Of a stretch of 48,615 nucleotides of DNA, positions 25,232-35,054 are shown piece by piece. Position 1 is the stretch's first letter. The number at the start of each line of letters is the position of its first letter. Location: NCBI GenBank assembly GCA_045576735.1, contig JAZNGZ010000021.1, forward strand, positions 1-48,615, written 5' to 3'. Position numbers and translations under genes: made by a program. Under the pieces are notes generated by a model. It searched no databases and was not told where the DNA came from. It was given only the letters and a program-made list of their open reading frames with translations. This DNA comes from RGIG4079 sp045576735 (GTDB taxonomy: Bacteria; Bacteroidota; Bacteroidia; Bacteroidales; Muribaculaceae).

Positions 25232-26263
25232 TTACTTAGAATTTTTCTTATAATACTTGATGAGCTTAGGCACAATGTCCTCAACATTTCCAGTGATAAC
25301 ATAATCAGCTATAGTGTTGATAGGGGCATTGGGGTCATTGTTAATTGAAATCACGATAGAACTTTCTTGCATACCGGCAATGTGTTGGATTTGTCCTGAG
25401 ATACCACATGCAATATATAATTTAGGTCGTACAGTTACACCTGTTTGACCAATTTGACGTTCGTGTTCAGAAACAAAACCAGCATCAACTGCTGCACGCG
25501 AAGCTCCAACTTCACCACCAAGAACGTTGGCTAAGTCAAATAGCATATCAAAGTTTTCTTTACTTCCTACACCATAACCACCGGCAACGATGATAGGAGA
25601 GTTTTTGATATTGACTTTTGATTTTTCGATATGACGATCAATGATTTCTACAACAAAGTCAGCATCTGATACATATTTGTTAGCATCAAGATTGATTACT
25701 TCACCTTTGTAGTTAGCATCGAATACTTCTTTCTTCATTACGCCTTCACGTACAGTTGCCATTTGAGGACGGCAATCGGGGTTAACAATTGTTGCAACAA
25801 TGTTACCACCAAAAGCAGGACGTATTTGATAAAGGAGATTTTGATATTCTTTACCGGTTTTGGGATCTTTGTGGTCGCCAATTTCAAGAGAAGTACAATC
25901 GGCAGTCAATCCACTATGAAGCGATGAAGAAACACGTGGACCAAGGTCGCGTCCAATACATGTTGCACCCATTAAACAGATTTGAGGTTCAATTTCCTTA
26001 AATAAGTTGATTAAAACTGCAGCATGAGGATTTGATGTATATGGATACAAGCGAGAATCTGCAACTTTATATACCGTGTCTACTCCATAAGGGAATACTT
26101 GAGATTCTACGCCATCGAGTTTGTCCCCAACAATAAGAGCTTCTAATTTTACTCCGAGTTGAGTTGCAAGAACTTTACCTTTAGTTAATAATTCCAAGCT
26201 CACATCGGCTACTTTGCCGTCATCAAACTCGCAATATACTATTAAGTTATTTTTTTCTGACAT
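25232..26263 (-). CDS. etfA: Electron transfer flavoprotein alpha subunit
   Basis: A 343-residue ETF alpha subunit, FAD-binding partner of EtfB, taking electrons between the acyl-CoA dehydrogenase and a quinone or ferredoxin route. The C-terminal FAD domain shows 'IIVAGGYGVGSKENFDML', 'GEVGASRAAVDAGFVSEHERQIGQTG', 'KLYIACGISGQIQHIAGM' and 'SSIVISINNDPNAPINTIADY', all diagnostic. Gaps are 20 bases from etfB and nine to the dehydrogenase. Whether this ETF bifurcates electrons cannot be read safely. Confidence 0.96.
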   Translation of the reverse strand: MSEKNNLIVYCEFDDGKVADVSLELLTKGKVLATQLGVKLEALIVGDKLDGVESQVFPYGVDTVYKVADSRLYPYTSNPHAAVLINLFKEIEPQICLMGATCIGRDLGPRVSSSLHSGLTADCTSLEIGDHKDPKTGKEYQNLLYQIRPAFGGNIVATIVNPDCRPQMATVREGVMKKEVFDANYKGEVINLDANKYVSDADFVVEIIDRHIEKSKVNIKNSPIIVAGGYGVGSKENFDMLFDLANVLGGEVGASRAAVDAGFVSEHERQIGQTGVTVRPKLYIACGISGQIQHIAGMQESSIVISINNDPNAPINTIADYVITGNVEDIVPKLIKYYKKNSK

Positions 26264-26283
26264 AATTTCTGATGATTTTAAAG

Positions 26284-27156
26284 TTAGCCAATAGTGTGAT
26301 TTGCAATAAGTTCTTTGATAAGATCTTCTAATTGCTCATCATTGTTTTCTAAGCAACGGCTTTCTTTTGCTGTAAATACAACATTTTCAATCGCTTTTAC
26401 TTTAGTAGGAGAGCCTGCTAAACCTACTTGTGTTAGGTCGGCATCTACATATGCAGCACTCCATTCTTGAAGCGCGAGATATGGACGAGCATCAACAAGA
26501 GCTTTTTTGTCGTCAGCAAGTTTTTCTTTTTCACTTGGTGATACTGCATATTTGTATTTCATGACACGTTGAGCATTGCGTGGACGGCATTCAGGAGCAG
26601 AGCCATTAACAGTTACAACGCATGGAAGAGGAGCGTTAACGGTTTCCACACCTGCTTCAAGGCGACGTTTTACAACAACGTATCCTTCTTTTATTTCAAC
26701 AATTTCTTCAGCATAAGTAACTTGAGGAATGCCAAGTTTTTCAGCGATTTGAGGACCTACTTGTGCAGTATCACCATCGATAGCTTGACGTCCACCAAGA
26801 ATGATGTCATAATTGCCAAATTTCTTGACGGCTTGTGCAAGAGAATAAGATGTTGCCAATGTGTCGGCACCACCAAGTACACGGTCGGTTAAAACGATAC
26901 CTGTATCGGCACCACGATAAATTGCTTCACGAATAATTTCAGATGCGCGAGGAAGACCCATTGTCAACAATGTAACAGTTGAACCGGGATTAGCGTCTTT
27001 TAAGCGTAGTGCTTGTTCAAGAGCATTTAAGTCTTCGGGGTTGAAGATGGCTGGCAATGCAGCACGATTGATAGTCCCATCTTCTTTCATTGCATCTTTA
27101 CCCACATTACGAGTGTCGGGCACTTGCTTTGCGAGTACAATGATGTTTAAACTCAT
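26284..27156 (-). CDS. etfB: Electron transfer flavoprotein beta subunit
   Basis: A 290-residue ETF beta subunit. It starts 'MSLNIIVLAKQVPDTRNVG', with 'RAALPAIFNPEDLNALEQALRLKD', 'LLTMGLPRASEIIREAIYRGAD' and the signature 'LGGRQAIDGDTAQVGPQIAEKL' near residues 120-140, which contacts the nucleotide. It is the first gene of etfB-etfA-acd, with a good promoter 54 bases upstream of the ATG. The length is above that of AMP-binding human-type EtfB (about 255), as in anaerobe ETFs. Confidence 0.96.
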   Translation of the reverse strand: MSLNIIVLAKQVPDTRNVGKDAMKEDGTINRAALPAIFNPEDLNALEQALRLKDANPGSTVTLLTMGLPRASEIIREAIYRGADTGIVLTDRVLGGADTLATSYSLAQAVKKFGNYDIILGGRQAIDGDTAQVGPQIAEKLGIPQVTYAEEIVEIKEGYVVVKRRLEAGVETVNAPLPCVVTVNGSAPECRPRNAQRVMKYKYAVSPSEKEKLADDKKALVDARPYLALQEWSAAYVDADLTQVGLAGSPTKVKAIENVVFTAKESRCLENNDEQLEDLIKELIANHTIG

Positions 27157-27210
27157 ATTAAAAATATATTAGTAAATTATTTAAATTAATTCTTAAAAAA
27201 ATCAAGATGA

Positions 27211-27240
27211 CAAAGATAGCAACTTGGTTTAAATTCTCAA
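27211..27240 (-). promoter_or_regulatory. Promoter of the etfB-etfA-acd operon
   Basis: Minus strand: TTG (27238-27240), 19 bases, TATCTTTG (27211-27218). The leader to the etfB ATG is about 50 bases. Confidence 0.75.
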
Positions 27241-27255
27241 AACAAAAATTGTCAA

Positions 27256-28662
27256 TTATTCATAACTTGACCCATCAAAACAATGTGTGCATATTTTGCA
27301 CTTAGGCAAACCAATTGATGCGACTACATTTTCGATTGAACTAAATTTGAGAGACGTAAGTTTTAGTCTTCGTCCGATTTCTTCGACCATAGCATTGTAT
27401 TTGGGAGAGCCGGTTGTTGCATATTCGTCAAGATTTTTGTTAGGATCGCCTCCTTCTAATTTTGCAATTACTTGACGAGTGATTAATTCCATGTCACTTT
27501 TAGAAGAAGTAAAATTCAAGAATTTACATGGATATATCAAAGGAGGGCAACTTATGCGAATATGCACTTCTTTTGCGCCACAATCAAACATATCTTGGAC
27601 ATTGTCGCGTAATTGGGTTCCTCTTACGATTGAGTCATCGCAAAATATTACTTTTTTGTCTTTAAGAATTGAATTATTAGAAATTAATTTCATTTTAGCA
27701 ACCAATTCTCGACGCTCTTGCGAACTCGGAGTAAAGCTACGTGGCCATGTAGGAGTATATTTCACAATGCCTCGTTGGTAGGGGACTCCTTTGCCATTAG
27801 CATAACCTAATGCCATACCAATACCAGAGTCGGGGATTGCACATACACAATCGACATCTATATCATCTTCTTTTCCCATGTTAACACCTGAATCGTAGCG
27901 CATTTGCTCAACGTTTCTTCCTTCGTATTCACACACAGGATAACCATAGTATGTCCAAAGGAATGCGCATATTTGCATTTGCTCATTAGGTTTGCGTAGC
28001 TGACGATAACCCTCTGATGAAATCTCTATTATTTCACCAGGTCCCATTGTATGAGCGATAGAATATTCTAAATTAGGGAATGAACAAGATTCAGAAGTTA
28101 CAGCATGAGCTCCTTCTTTTTCCCCGATTAGAATAGGAGTACGACCGAGTTTGTCGCGTGCAGCAATAATGCTGTTTTCAGTAAGAAGAAGCATTGAACA
28201 TGATCCCTTAACGCGATTGTATACGTTTTCTATGCCCGAAACATAGTCTTTCCCTTCGCTAATAAGAGCTGCAACCATTTCAGTGGGGTTGATAATGTCG
28301 TAACTATGTTCACAAAAGTGGTGCCCTTTAGCTAATAATTCTTTTTCTAATTCAGAAATATTATTGATGCGACCCACTGTAACAATGGCAAATTTGCCTA
28401 AATGACAATTTACGATAATCGGTTGGGCATCAGTGTCGCTAATGACACCAATCCCAACATTTCCTTCAAATTCGTCTAAGTCTTTTTCAAACTTTGTGCG
28501 AAAATAAGAATTCTCAATGTTGTGAATTGATCGGGTAAAAATCCCTTTATTACAAGTTGCAATTCCAGCACGTTTTGTGCCCATGTGGGAATTGTAGTCA
28601 ACTCCATAAAACAACTCGTTTACACATCGGTTGCGCTTGGCAACACCAAAAAAACCACCCAT
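27256..28662 (-). CDS. PurF-like amidophosphoribosyltransferase lacking the N-terminal Cys
   Basis: A 468-residue protein of the PurF family, which makes phosphoribosylamine from PRPP and glutamine. The N-terminal half has the Ntn-glutaminase fold ('YGVDYNSHMGTKRAGIAT', 'GNVGIGVISDTDAQP'), and the C-terminal half has the PRPP site 'KVIFCDDSIVRGTQL'. The sequence starts 'MGGFFG' where active PurF has 'MCG', so the nucleophile Cys is Gly and glutaminase activity should be absent. The C-terminus has three close Cys (455, 458, 461: 'CKICTHC'). From memory this MGGFFG type recurs in Bacteroidales, so it is probably a specialised paralogue rather than an error. It follows purL on the same strand. 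Confidence 0.88.
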   Translation of the reverse strand: MGGFFGVAKRNRCVNELFYGVDYNSHMGTKRAGIATCNKGIFTRSIHNIENSYFRTKFEKDLDEFEGNVGIGVISDTDAQPIIVNCHLGKFAIVTVGRINNISELEKELLAKGHHFCEHSYDIINPTEMVAALISEGKDYVSGIENVYNRVKGSCSMLLLTENSIIAARDKLGRTPILIGEKEGAHAVTSESCSFPNLEYSIAHTMGPGEIIEISSEGYRQLRKPNEQMQICAFLWTYYGYPVCEYEGRNVEQMRYDSGVNMGKEDDIDVDCVCAIPDSGIGMALGYANGKGVPYQRGIVKYTPTWPRSFTPSSQERRELVAKMKLISNNSILKDKKVIFCDDSIVRGTQLRDNVQDMFDCGAKEVHIRISCPPLIYPCKFLNFTSSKSDMELITRQVIAKLEGGDPNKNLDEYATTGSPKYNAMVEEIGRRLKLTSLKFSSIENVVASIGLPKCKICTHCFDGSSYE

Positions 28663-28687
28663 TTTAATATATATGTTATAAATATAT

Positions 28688-28727
28688 CAGAGTGGAAAAA
28701 TCAAGTTGTTTGATAATTTCCACTCTG
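28688..28727 (-). terminator. Hairpin between purL and the purF-like gene
   Basis: Perfect 11-bp stem, CAGAGTGGAAA (28688-28698) with TTTCCACTCTG (28717-28727), and an 18-base loop. An AT-rich but not pure-T exit follows on the minus strand, so it may be a partial terminator. Confidence 0.6.
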
Positions 28728-28738
28728 TAAATATAGTT

Positions 28739-31700
28739 TTATTTTGTTTTTTCTTCAATCCAACGGCGAGCATTGATAAATGCATCAATCCAAGGTGTTA
28801 CTTCGTCTTTGCGTCGAGATTCGGGATAGTATGCACATTGCCATGGGAATATTGCACGCTCAAGGTGAGGCATCATTGCTAAGTGACGACCATCGGCCGA
28901 TGCTATACCTGCTACCGAAGCGCGAGAACCATTGGGGTTGCCCGGATATGCAGCATAATTATATTTAGCTACAATATTATATTTGTCGAGCTTTTCAGGA
29001 AGGTTGAATTTACCTTCGCCATGAGCTACCCAAATACCGGTTTTCATTCCGGATAAAGAACCAAACATTACTGAATTATTCTCGGGGATTGTAACACCAA
29101 GATATTGTGATTCAAATTTGTGAGAGATATTATGCTCCATCTTGGTGCGACGTTCGTGTTCCGGATTGATAAGGTTGAGTTCAATCATTAATTGACAACC
29201 ATTACATATGCCCAAACTCAATGTGTCTTTGCGTGCATAGAAGTTGTCGAGCGCGCGTTTAGCATTTTCGTTCCACAAGAAGCCGCCTGCCCAACCTTTT
29301 GCCGAGCCAAGAACATCGGAATTCGAGAACCCGCCACAGAATACAATCATATTTACATCTTCGAGAGTTTCGCGACCGGTCATTAAGTCGGTCATGTGAA
29401 CGTCTTTCACATCAAATCCGGCGAGGTAGAGTGAGTAGGCCATTTCGCGGTCACCATTAACACCTTTTTCACGGATAATGGCTGCTTTTATGCCACTCTT
29501 GTTATCACGACGCAATGCGATTCCACGAGATGCGAGTTTGCCATCAAATCCTTTGGGGAAACGATAACGAATAGGTTGCTTTTTATAGTTTTCAAAACGC
29601 ATTGCTGCGCATTTTTCACCACTTTGAACTGCATCAAGCAAGTATGAAGAACGGAACCACACATCGCGTAGGTAATCAATGCCAAATAGATGTTCAGTAC
29701 CTTCGTGATTAACTATGATAGCACGTTCAGCTTGAGGTTTGCCTATTTCGCAGAATTTTACGCCAGCTTCATTGAGAATGCTTTCTACGCGTTCGGTTTT
29801 AGCATCAGCTACTTGAATCACTAATGCGGGATTTTCGGCAAATAGTATCTTGACGAGGTCGTTTTCGCCAAATTGAGCAAACCCTTCAGTTGATACTGCT
29901 ATACCTCCATTTACATTACCAAAAGTCATTTCGAGTAATGCAGTGATTAAACCTCCTGCCGAAATATCGTGTGCAGCTAATAAAGCACGATTTCGTACTA
30001 ATTTTTGAACAGCATTAAATGCGGCTGCGAATTTGTCGGTGTTGGTAACGGTAGGTGCTTCTGCGCCAAGGCGATTGAGAGCTTGAGCAAGGGCAGAACC
30101 TCCAAGTTTGAGGTTGTCGCTTGAGAAGTCTATATAATATAATGTAGATTTCTTGTTCTGAATAACTGGTGAAACAACTTTACGAATGTCGCTCACTTCG
30201 CCTGCTGCAGAAATAATTACAGTTCCTGGAGAATATACTTTGTCATTGCCATATTTTTGAGTCATTGACAAACTATCTTTTCCTGTAGGAATGTTGATGC
30301 CTAATTTGCAAGCAAATTCACTACAAGCTTCTACTGCACGATAAAGAGCTGCGTCTTCACCTTCGTTTTTACATGGCCACATCCAGTTGGCACTAAGAGA
30401 TATGCTCTTTAAACTTTTTGCCAATGGAGCCATTGATATGTTGGTCAATGCTTCTGCAATAGCCATTACTGAACCTTTTGCAGAGTCAATAAGAGCTACT
30501 TGAGGAGCATGTCCGATAGATGTAGCGATACCGGCTTTACCCTTATAGTCAAGAGCAACAACACCGCAGTCGCTTAATGGTAATTGAATTTCACCTTGAC
30601 ATTGTTGACGGGCGATTTTACCAGTTACCGAGCGGTCAACTTTGTTAGTTAACCAGTCTTTACAAGCAACGGCTTCAAGACTTAATACATCTTTTATATA
30701 TTCATCTATCTTAGTTTCGTCGGTTTCTACATCTTTATATGTAGTGTTGATGGTTTTGTCGGTCATAATTGTTTTGGGTGAGTTGCCAAACATATCAGCC
30801 ATACCCAAATCAATAGGTTTGACGCCATCTTTTTGTTCGAATACAAAACGGTCGTCGCCGGTAGTTTCTCCAACAACATAAAGAGGAGCACGCTCACGAT
30901 CGGCAATGCGTTTTACATACTCAATATCTTTTTCTTCGATAACCATACCCATGCGTTCTTGGCTCTCGTTACCAACTATTTCTTTAGATGATAATGTTTT
31001 GTCGCCAATAGGTAGAGCATCGATGTTAATTTTACCACCGGTAGCTTCAACTAGCTCAGAGAGAGCGTTTAAGTGTCCGCCGGCACCATGGTCGTGAATT
31101 GAAACAATAGGATTGTTATCACTTTCGGCAAGAGCACGGATCACGTTTGATACGCGTTTTTGCATTTCAGGGTTGGCGCGTTGTACGGCATTCAATTCAA
31201 TTGAATTATCATATTGTCCGGTTTCAACCGAAGAAACGGCTCCACCACCCATACCAATGCGATAGTTGTCACCACCCATCACTACAACTTTTTCACCTGG
31301 TTTTGGTTCTCCTTTTATAGCATCTTTTTTAGCGGCAAAACCAACACCACCGGCAAGCATAATCACTTTGTCATAAGCATATTGTTTGCCATTTTCGTCG
31401 TGCTCAAAAGTTAATAATGAACCACAAATAAGAGGTTGCCCGAATTTGTTTCCGAAGTCAGATGCACCATTTGAAGCCTTGATTAGAATGTCGCATGGAG
31501 TTTGGTATAACCACACACGAGGGTTCATCATCAATTCCCAACGATGTTCCTCTGCCATACGAGGATATGAAGTCATATATACAGCAGTTCCTGCAATAGG
31601 AAGGCTTGCTTTACCACCGCCAAGGCGGTCACGTATTTCTCCTCCGGTACCGGTTGAAGCACCATTAAATGGTTCAACAGTAGTGGGGAAGTTATGCGTT

Positions 31701-32440
31701 TCGGCTTTTAAGGAAATAACTGTATCTAAATCTTTTACTTCAAAATAATCTGGTTGGTCGGGGTTGATAGGGTAGAATTGGTCAACTTTAGGGCCTTTGA
31801 CAAATGCTACATTATCTTTATATGCCGATACTAATCCGTTTGGATTTTCTTGAGATGTTTTTTTGATTAATTTAAATAGAGATAATGGTTTCTCTTCTCC
31901 ATCAATCACAAATGTGCCGTTAAAGATTTTATGGCGACAATGTTCTGAGTTTACTTGAGAGAACCCAAACACCTCACTGTCGGTTAATGGGCGACCTAAT
32001 TTTGCACTTAAGTCACGGAGATATTGTTCTTCATCTTCGCTCAAAGCGAGACCTTCGGCTTTATTATATTCCGCGATGTCATCGATATAAACAATGGGGT
32101 CGGGCGTTTTAACGATTGTGAAGGTCTTGCTATTAAGTCCTTCATATACACGTTGCAACATTTTGTCGTGTTTAGGGTTTTCATCGCGCGACAACTCAAA
32201 TTGCTCAATACGAGTAATTCCTTGAATACCCATATTTTGAGTTATTTCCACTGCGTTAGTACTCCAAGGAGTAATCATTTCCTTGCGAGGTCCCACATAA
32301 CGACCTTTTAACGATGTGCTTGAGAGGGGTTTCGCGCCATCAAATAGCCATGAAAGTTTTTCTTTTTCAGCATCAGAAAACTTGTGGTCACTTTCAACGG
32401 CAAAAACTAAATTAGCGCCTTTTTTAAAGAAGATTACCAT
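28739..32440 (-). CDS. purL: Phosphoribosylformylglycinamidine synthase PurL (large form)
   Basis: A 1233-residue single-chain FGAM synthase: step four of purine synthesis, using FGAR, ATP and glutamine. The order is: N-terminal PurS-like part, linker ('LGRPLTDSEVFGFSQVNSEHCRHK'), two AIRS-type ATP domains ('AETHNFPTTVEPFNGASTGTGGEIRD' and 'CQGEIQLPLSDCGVV'), and a C-terminal class I glutaminase with nucleophile Cys in 'LGICNGCQLM' and 'GEGKFNLPE'. The length is slightly under that of the E. coli enzyme. It is preceded by a -7 box TATCTTTG, which lies 49 bases before the ATG, and followed by the purF-like gene. Confidence 0.98.
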   Translation of the reverse strand: MVIFFKKGANLVFAVESDHKFSDAEKEKLSWLFDGAKPLSSTSLKGRYVGPRKEMITPWSTNAVEITQNMGIQGITRIEQFELSRDENPKHDKMLQRVYEGLNSKTFTIVKTPDPIVYIDDIAEYNKAEGLALSEDEEQYLRDLSAKLGRPLTDSEVFGFSQVNSEHCRHKIFNGTFVIDGEEKPLSLFKLIKKTSQENPNGLVSAYKDNVAFVKGPKVDQFYPINPDQPDYFEVKDLDTVISLKAETHNFPTTVEPFNGASTGTGGEIRDRLGGGKASLPIAGTAVYMTSYPRMAEEHRWELMMNPRVWLYQTPCDILIKASNGASDFGNKFGQPLICGSLLTFEHDENGKQYAYDKVIMLAGGVGFAAKKDAIKGEPKPGEKVVVMGGDNYRIGMGGGAVSSVETGQYDNSIELNAVQRANPEMQKRVSNVIRALAESDNNPIVSIHDHGAGGHLNALSELVEATGGKINIDALPIGDKTLSSKEIVGNESQERMGMVIEEKDIEYVKRIADRERAPLYVVGETTGDDRFVFEQKDGVKPIDLGMADMFGNSPKTIMTDKTINTTYKDVETDETKIDEYIKDVLSLEAVACKDWLTNKVDRSVTGKIARQQCQGEIQLPLSDCGVVALDYKGKAGIATSIGHAPQVALIDSAKGSVMAIAEALTNISMAPLAKSLKSISLSANWMWPCKNEGEDAALYRAVEACSEFACKLGINIPTGKDSLSMTQKYGNDKVYSPGTVIISAAGEVSDIRKVVSPVIQNKKSTLYYIDFSSDNLKLGGSALAQALNRLGAEAPTVTNTDKFAAAFNAVQKLVRNRALLAAHDISAGGLITALLEMTFGNVNGGIAVSTEGFAQFGENDLVKILFAENPALVIQVADAKTERVESILNEAGVKFCEIGKPQAERAIIVNHEGTEHLFGIDYLRDVWFRSSYLLDAVQSGEKCAAMRFENYKKQPIRYRFPKGFDGKLASRGIALRRDNKSGIKAAIIREKGVNGDREMAYSLYLAGFDVKDVHMTDLMTGRETLEDVNMIVFCGGFSNSDVLGSAKGWAGGFLWNENAKRALDNFYARKDTLSLGICNGCQLMIELNLINPEHERRTKMEHNISHKFESQYLGVTIPENNSVMFGSLSGMKTGIWVAHGEGKFNLPEKLDKYNIVAKYNYAAYPGNPNGSRASVAGIASADGRHLAMMPHLERAIFPWQCAYYPESRRKDEVTPWIDAFINARRWIEEKTK

Positions 32441-32489
32441 TCTCTATAAGTTTTTATTGTGATAGTATACTATTATTTCAATTAAGCTA

Positions 32490-32497
32490 CAAAGATA
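32490..32497 (-). promoter_or_regulatory. -7 element of the purL promoter
   Basis: TATCTTTG on the minus strand; no well-spaced TTG. No purine riboswitch was recognised. The rest of the 342-base gap 32441-32782 is AT-rich DNA with the tig promoter at its right end and no convincing gene. Confidence 0.5.
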
Positions 32498-32703
32498 ATG
32501 TAATTAATCGATATTTTGAATTACTCAAATGATAATTTTTCAACAATAGACAATTTTCGAGTGAATTTTTGAGAGACTTACTTAGATAAGATGATTTTTT
32601 GTTGTTTTTTCGGGTTTTATGACAATTGGCATAGAATTTGTAGTCTTTTATATGATTTTTAATATAATTTATGTGATAGAATTCTCCCAAACGAGATATA
32701 AAT

Positions 32704-32735
32704 TTGGTCATCATAAATAAAAAGATTAATTTTGC
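32704..32735 (+). promoter_or_regulatory. Promoter of tig
   Basis: TTTG (32704-32707), 20 bases, TAATTTTG (32728-32735); the leader to the ATG is about 45 bases. Confidence 0.75.
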
Positions 32736-32782
32736 ACTTTAATTGAAAAAAATCAAAAATAAGAAAATATTTATAAATCATT

Positions 32783-34138
32783 ATGAACGTATCAATTGAA
32801 AAAATTGACAATGTGAATGGCAAAATCACCGTGTCAATTGAAGAAAACGACTACAAGGACAAAGTAACTTCAGAGCTAAAACGTATTGGTAAAACTCACA
32901 CTCTTCCCGGTTTCCGCAAGGGGCATGTTACTGTTGACCAACTTCGTCGCCGTTTTGGTAAACAAGTAAAAAGTGATGTTATTAATCAAGAAGTTTACGA
33001 AGCAGTAATTAACTATATTCGTGATAACAAACTTGCTATTCTCGGAGAACCACTTCCTGTTGAAGTAAAAGAAATCGATATGAATAGTGTTGATTATACT
33101 TTTGAGTATGAAATCGGTCTCACTCCTGAAATAAACGTTGACCTCAAGAAAGTTACTCTTCCATATTATAATATTGAAGTTTCAAAAGAAATGGTAGATG
33201 AGCAAGATGCTAACTTCCGTGAACGTTTCGGCAATCAAGTGCCCGGAGAAGAAGTTGATGAAAAAGCTCTTGTAAAAGGTTCTATCATGGAACTTAATGA
33301 AGATGGCTCGGTAAAAGACTCAGAAGATGCTATTCAAGTTGTAGGTGGTATTATCGCCCCTATGTATCTTAAGGATAAAGAAGAAGCTGATAAATTTATT
33401 GGTAAAAAACTTAATGACAAAGTAGTATTTAACCCATATAAAGCGTGTGAAGGGGATGTTACTCGTCTTGCTTCAATGTTGAATCTCGACAAAGAAAAAG
33501 CCGCTGAAGCTAAGGGTGATTTCGAAATGTCTATTGCTGAAATTATCGTAGTTAAGCCGGCTGAACTTAACGAAGAATATTACAAAAACATCTTCGGTCC
33601 TGATAAAGTGAAAACTGAAGAGGAATATTTTGAAGCAATCAAACAAATGATTTCAGCTCAAATATCAGGCAATAGCGAAATGTTATTCCATATGCAAGCA
33701 GAAAAACAACTTGTAGAAGAATATGGTAACTTCGAACTACCACAAGAGTTCCTTAAAAAATGGCTAGTACGTCGCAATGAGGGTTTGACTGCTGAAAATA
33801 TTGATGAAGAATTCGAAAAGATGATTCCTTCACTCAAATGGCAACTTATTAAAGAACGCATTGCAGCAGTAGCTGAAGTTAAAATTGAAGAAGCTGATGT
33901 TCAAAATCATGCTAAAGCAATTGCTCGTCAACAATTTGCTCAATATGGTATGACAAATGTTGAAGATGATATGCTCGCTGACTACGCAAAACGTATTCTT
34001 GAAGACAAAAACTCACGTTCTCGCATAATCGAAGAGGCAGGTGATGCAAAACTTTTCGAAGCGATTAAACAAACTGCTAAAATCGAAGCAAAAGCAGTTT
34101 CAGTTGATGAGTTTAAATCTATTGCAGAAAAAGCATAA
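32783..34138 (+). CDS. tig: Trigger factor (ribosome-bound chaperone)
   Basis: A 451-residue trigger factor that meets nascent chains at the ribosome exit. The ribosome-docking signature 'GFRKGHV' lies at 43-49 in the N-domain. The middle part (about 155-225) corresponds to the FKBP-like domain but is strongly diverged and unlikely to be an efficient prolyl isomerase, as in other Bacteroidetes. The rest is the helical chaperone cradle ('FAQYGMTNVEDDMLADYAKRIL'). It stands before clpP-clpX, the conserved tig-clpP-clpX order, but has its own terminator. Confidence 0.96.
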   Translation: MNVSIEKIDNVNGKITVSIEENDYKDKVTSELKRIGKTHTLPGFRKGHVTVDQLRRRFGKQVKSDVINQEVYEAVINYIRDNKLAILGEPLPVEVKEIDMNSVDYTFEYEIGLTPEINVDLKKVTLPYYNIEVSKEMVDEQDANFRERFGNQVPGEEVDEKALVKGSIMELNEDGSVKDSEDAIQVVGGIIAPMYLKDKEEADKFIGKKLNDKVVFNPYKACEGDVTRLASMLNLDKEKAAEAKGDFEMSIAEIIVVKPAELNEEYYKNIFGPDKVKTEEEYFEAIKQMISAQISGNSEMLFHMQAEKQLVEEYGNFELPQEFLKKWLVRRNEGLTAENIDEEFEKMIPSLKWQLIKERIAAVAEVKIEEADVQNHAKAIARQQFAQYGMTNVEDDMLADYAKRILEDKNSRSRIIEEAGDAKLFEAIKQTAKIEAKAVSVDEFKSIAEKA

Positions 34139-34160
34139 TAATATTTAAATATTATTTGTT

Positions 34161-34191
34161 GGGAGGAAGTCCATTGGACTTCCTCCTTTTT
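34161..34191 (+). terminator. Terminator of tig
   Basis: Stem GGAGGAAGTCCA (34162-34173) with TGGACTTCCTCC (34175-34186), followed by TTTTTG. A strong intrinsic terminator. Confidence 0.92.
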
Positions 34192-34264
34192 GTTGTAGCT
34201 ATATAACTATGACGATATATTTTTTGTTTTCTAATTTTTTTTGAGAAAAAAACGAAAAAAATTA

Positions 34265-34293
34265 TTGAAATTGATTTTTTATTTGTAACTTTG
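34265..34293 (+). promoter_or_regulatory. Promoter of clpP-clpX-recQ
   Basis: TTG (34265-34267), 18 bases, TAACTTTG (34286-34293). The leader to the clpP ATG is about 58 bases. Confidence 0.7.
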
Positions 34294-34355
34294 AATTAAG
34301 AAGCCAATTATGGCATGTTTTATGCAATACATTAATAGATTAATTTGAATATATT

Positions 34356-35054
34356 ATGGATAATAACGATTTTAGAAAATTTGCAGTGAAGCACCTTGGA
34401 ATGAATGGGCTCGCTCTTGATCAATACACTTCAGCAACATCTTCAAATATAGTATCAAGCTATATAAACCCAACAATTATAGAAGAACGTCAACTTAATG
34501 TAGCACAAATGGACGTGTTTTCTCGATTGATGATGGATCGTATTATATTTTTGGGAACAGAAGTGAATGATTATACTGCAAATGTGATTCAGGCACAATT
34601 GTTGTATCTTGATTCGGCCGACCCCGGTAAAGATGTATCAATCTATCTAAATTCACCAGGTGGGTCAGTTTATGCCGGATTAGGTATTTATGATACCATG
34701 CAGTATATCTCAAGTGATGTTGCTACTATTTGTACAGGTATGGCGGCATCAATGGCTGCAGTTCTTCTTGTCGCAGGTACAAAAGGGAAGAGATTTGCGC
34801 TTAAACATTCTCGAGTGATGATTCATCAACCAATGGGAGGCGCAAGAGGTCAAGCTTCAGATATCGAAATTACTGCTAGAGAAATTCAAAAACTAAAGAA
34901 AGAATTATATACTATTATATCTGATCATTCAGGAGTACCATTTGAAAAGATTGAGAAGGACTCTGATCGTGATTATTGGATGATAGCATCAGAAGCGAAA
35001 GAATATGGAATGATTGATGAAGTTCTTGTTAAAGCACAACACAATATCATCTAA
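34356..35054 (+). CDS. clpP: ATP-dependent Clp protease proteolytic subunit ClpP
   Basis: A 232-residue serine peptidase that forms the ClpP barrel. The catalytic triad is S132 ('GMAASMAAV'), H157 ('HSRVMIHQP') and D206 ('DRDYWM'). 'IYLNSPGGSVYAGLGIYDTM' and 'QPMGGARGQASDIEI' are diagnostic. An N-terminal stretch of about 30 residues is probably a removed propeptide. The stop codon TAA shares its last base with the ATG of clpX, showing translational coupling. Confidence 0.98.
   Translation: MDNNDFRKFAVKHLGMNGLALDQYTSATSSNIVSSYINPTIIEERQLNVAQMDVFSRLMMDRIIFLGTEVNDYTANVIQAQLLYLDSADPGKDVSIYLNSPGGSVYAGLGIYDTMQYISSDVATICTGMAASMAAVLLVAGTKGKRFALKHSRVMIHQPMGGARGQASDIEITAREIQKLKKELYTIISDHSGVPFEKIEKDSDRDYWMIASEAKEYGMIDEVLVKAQHNII

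Noticed and set aside
32487..32714. 75-residue ORF between purL and tig
   Set aside because: Lys/Asn/Ser-rich low-complexity translation of AT-rich DNA and overlap with both promoters; no start signal.
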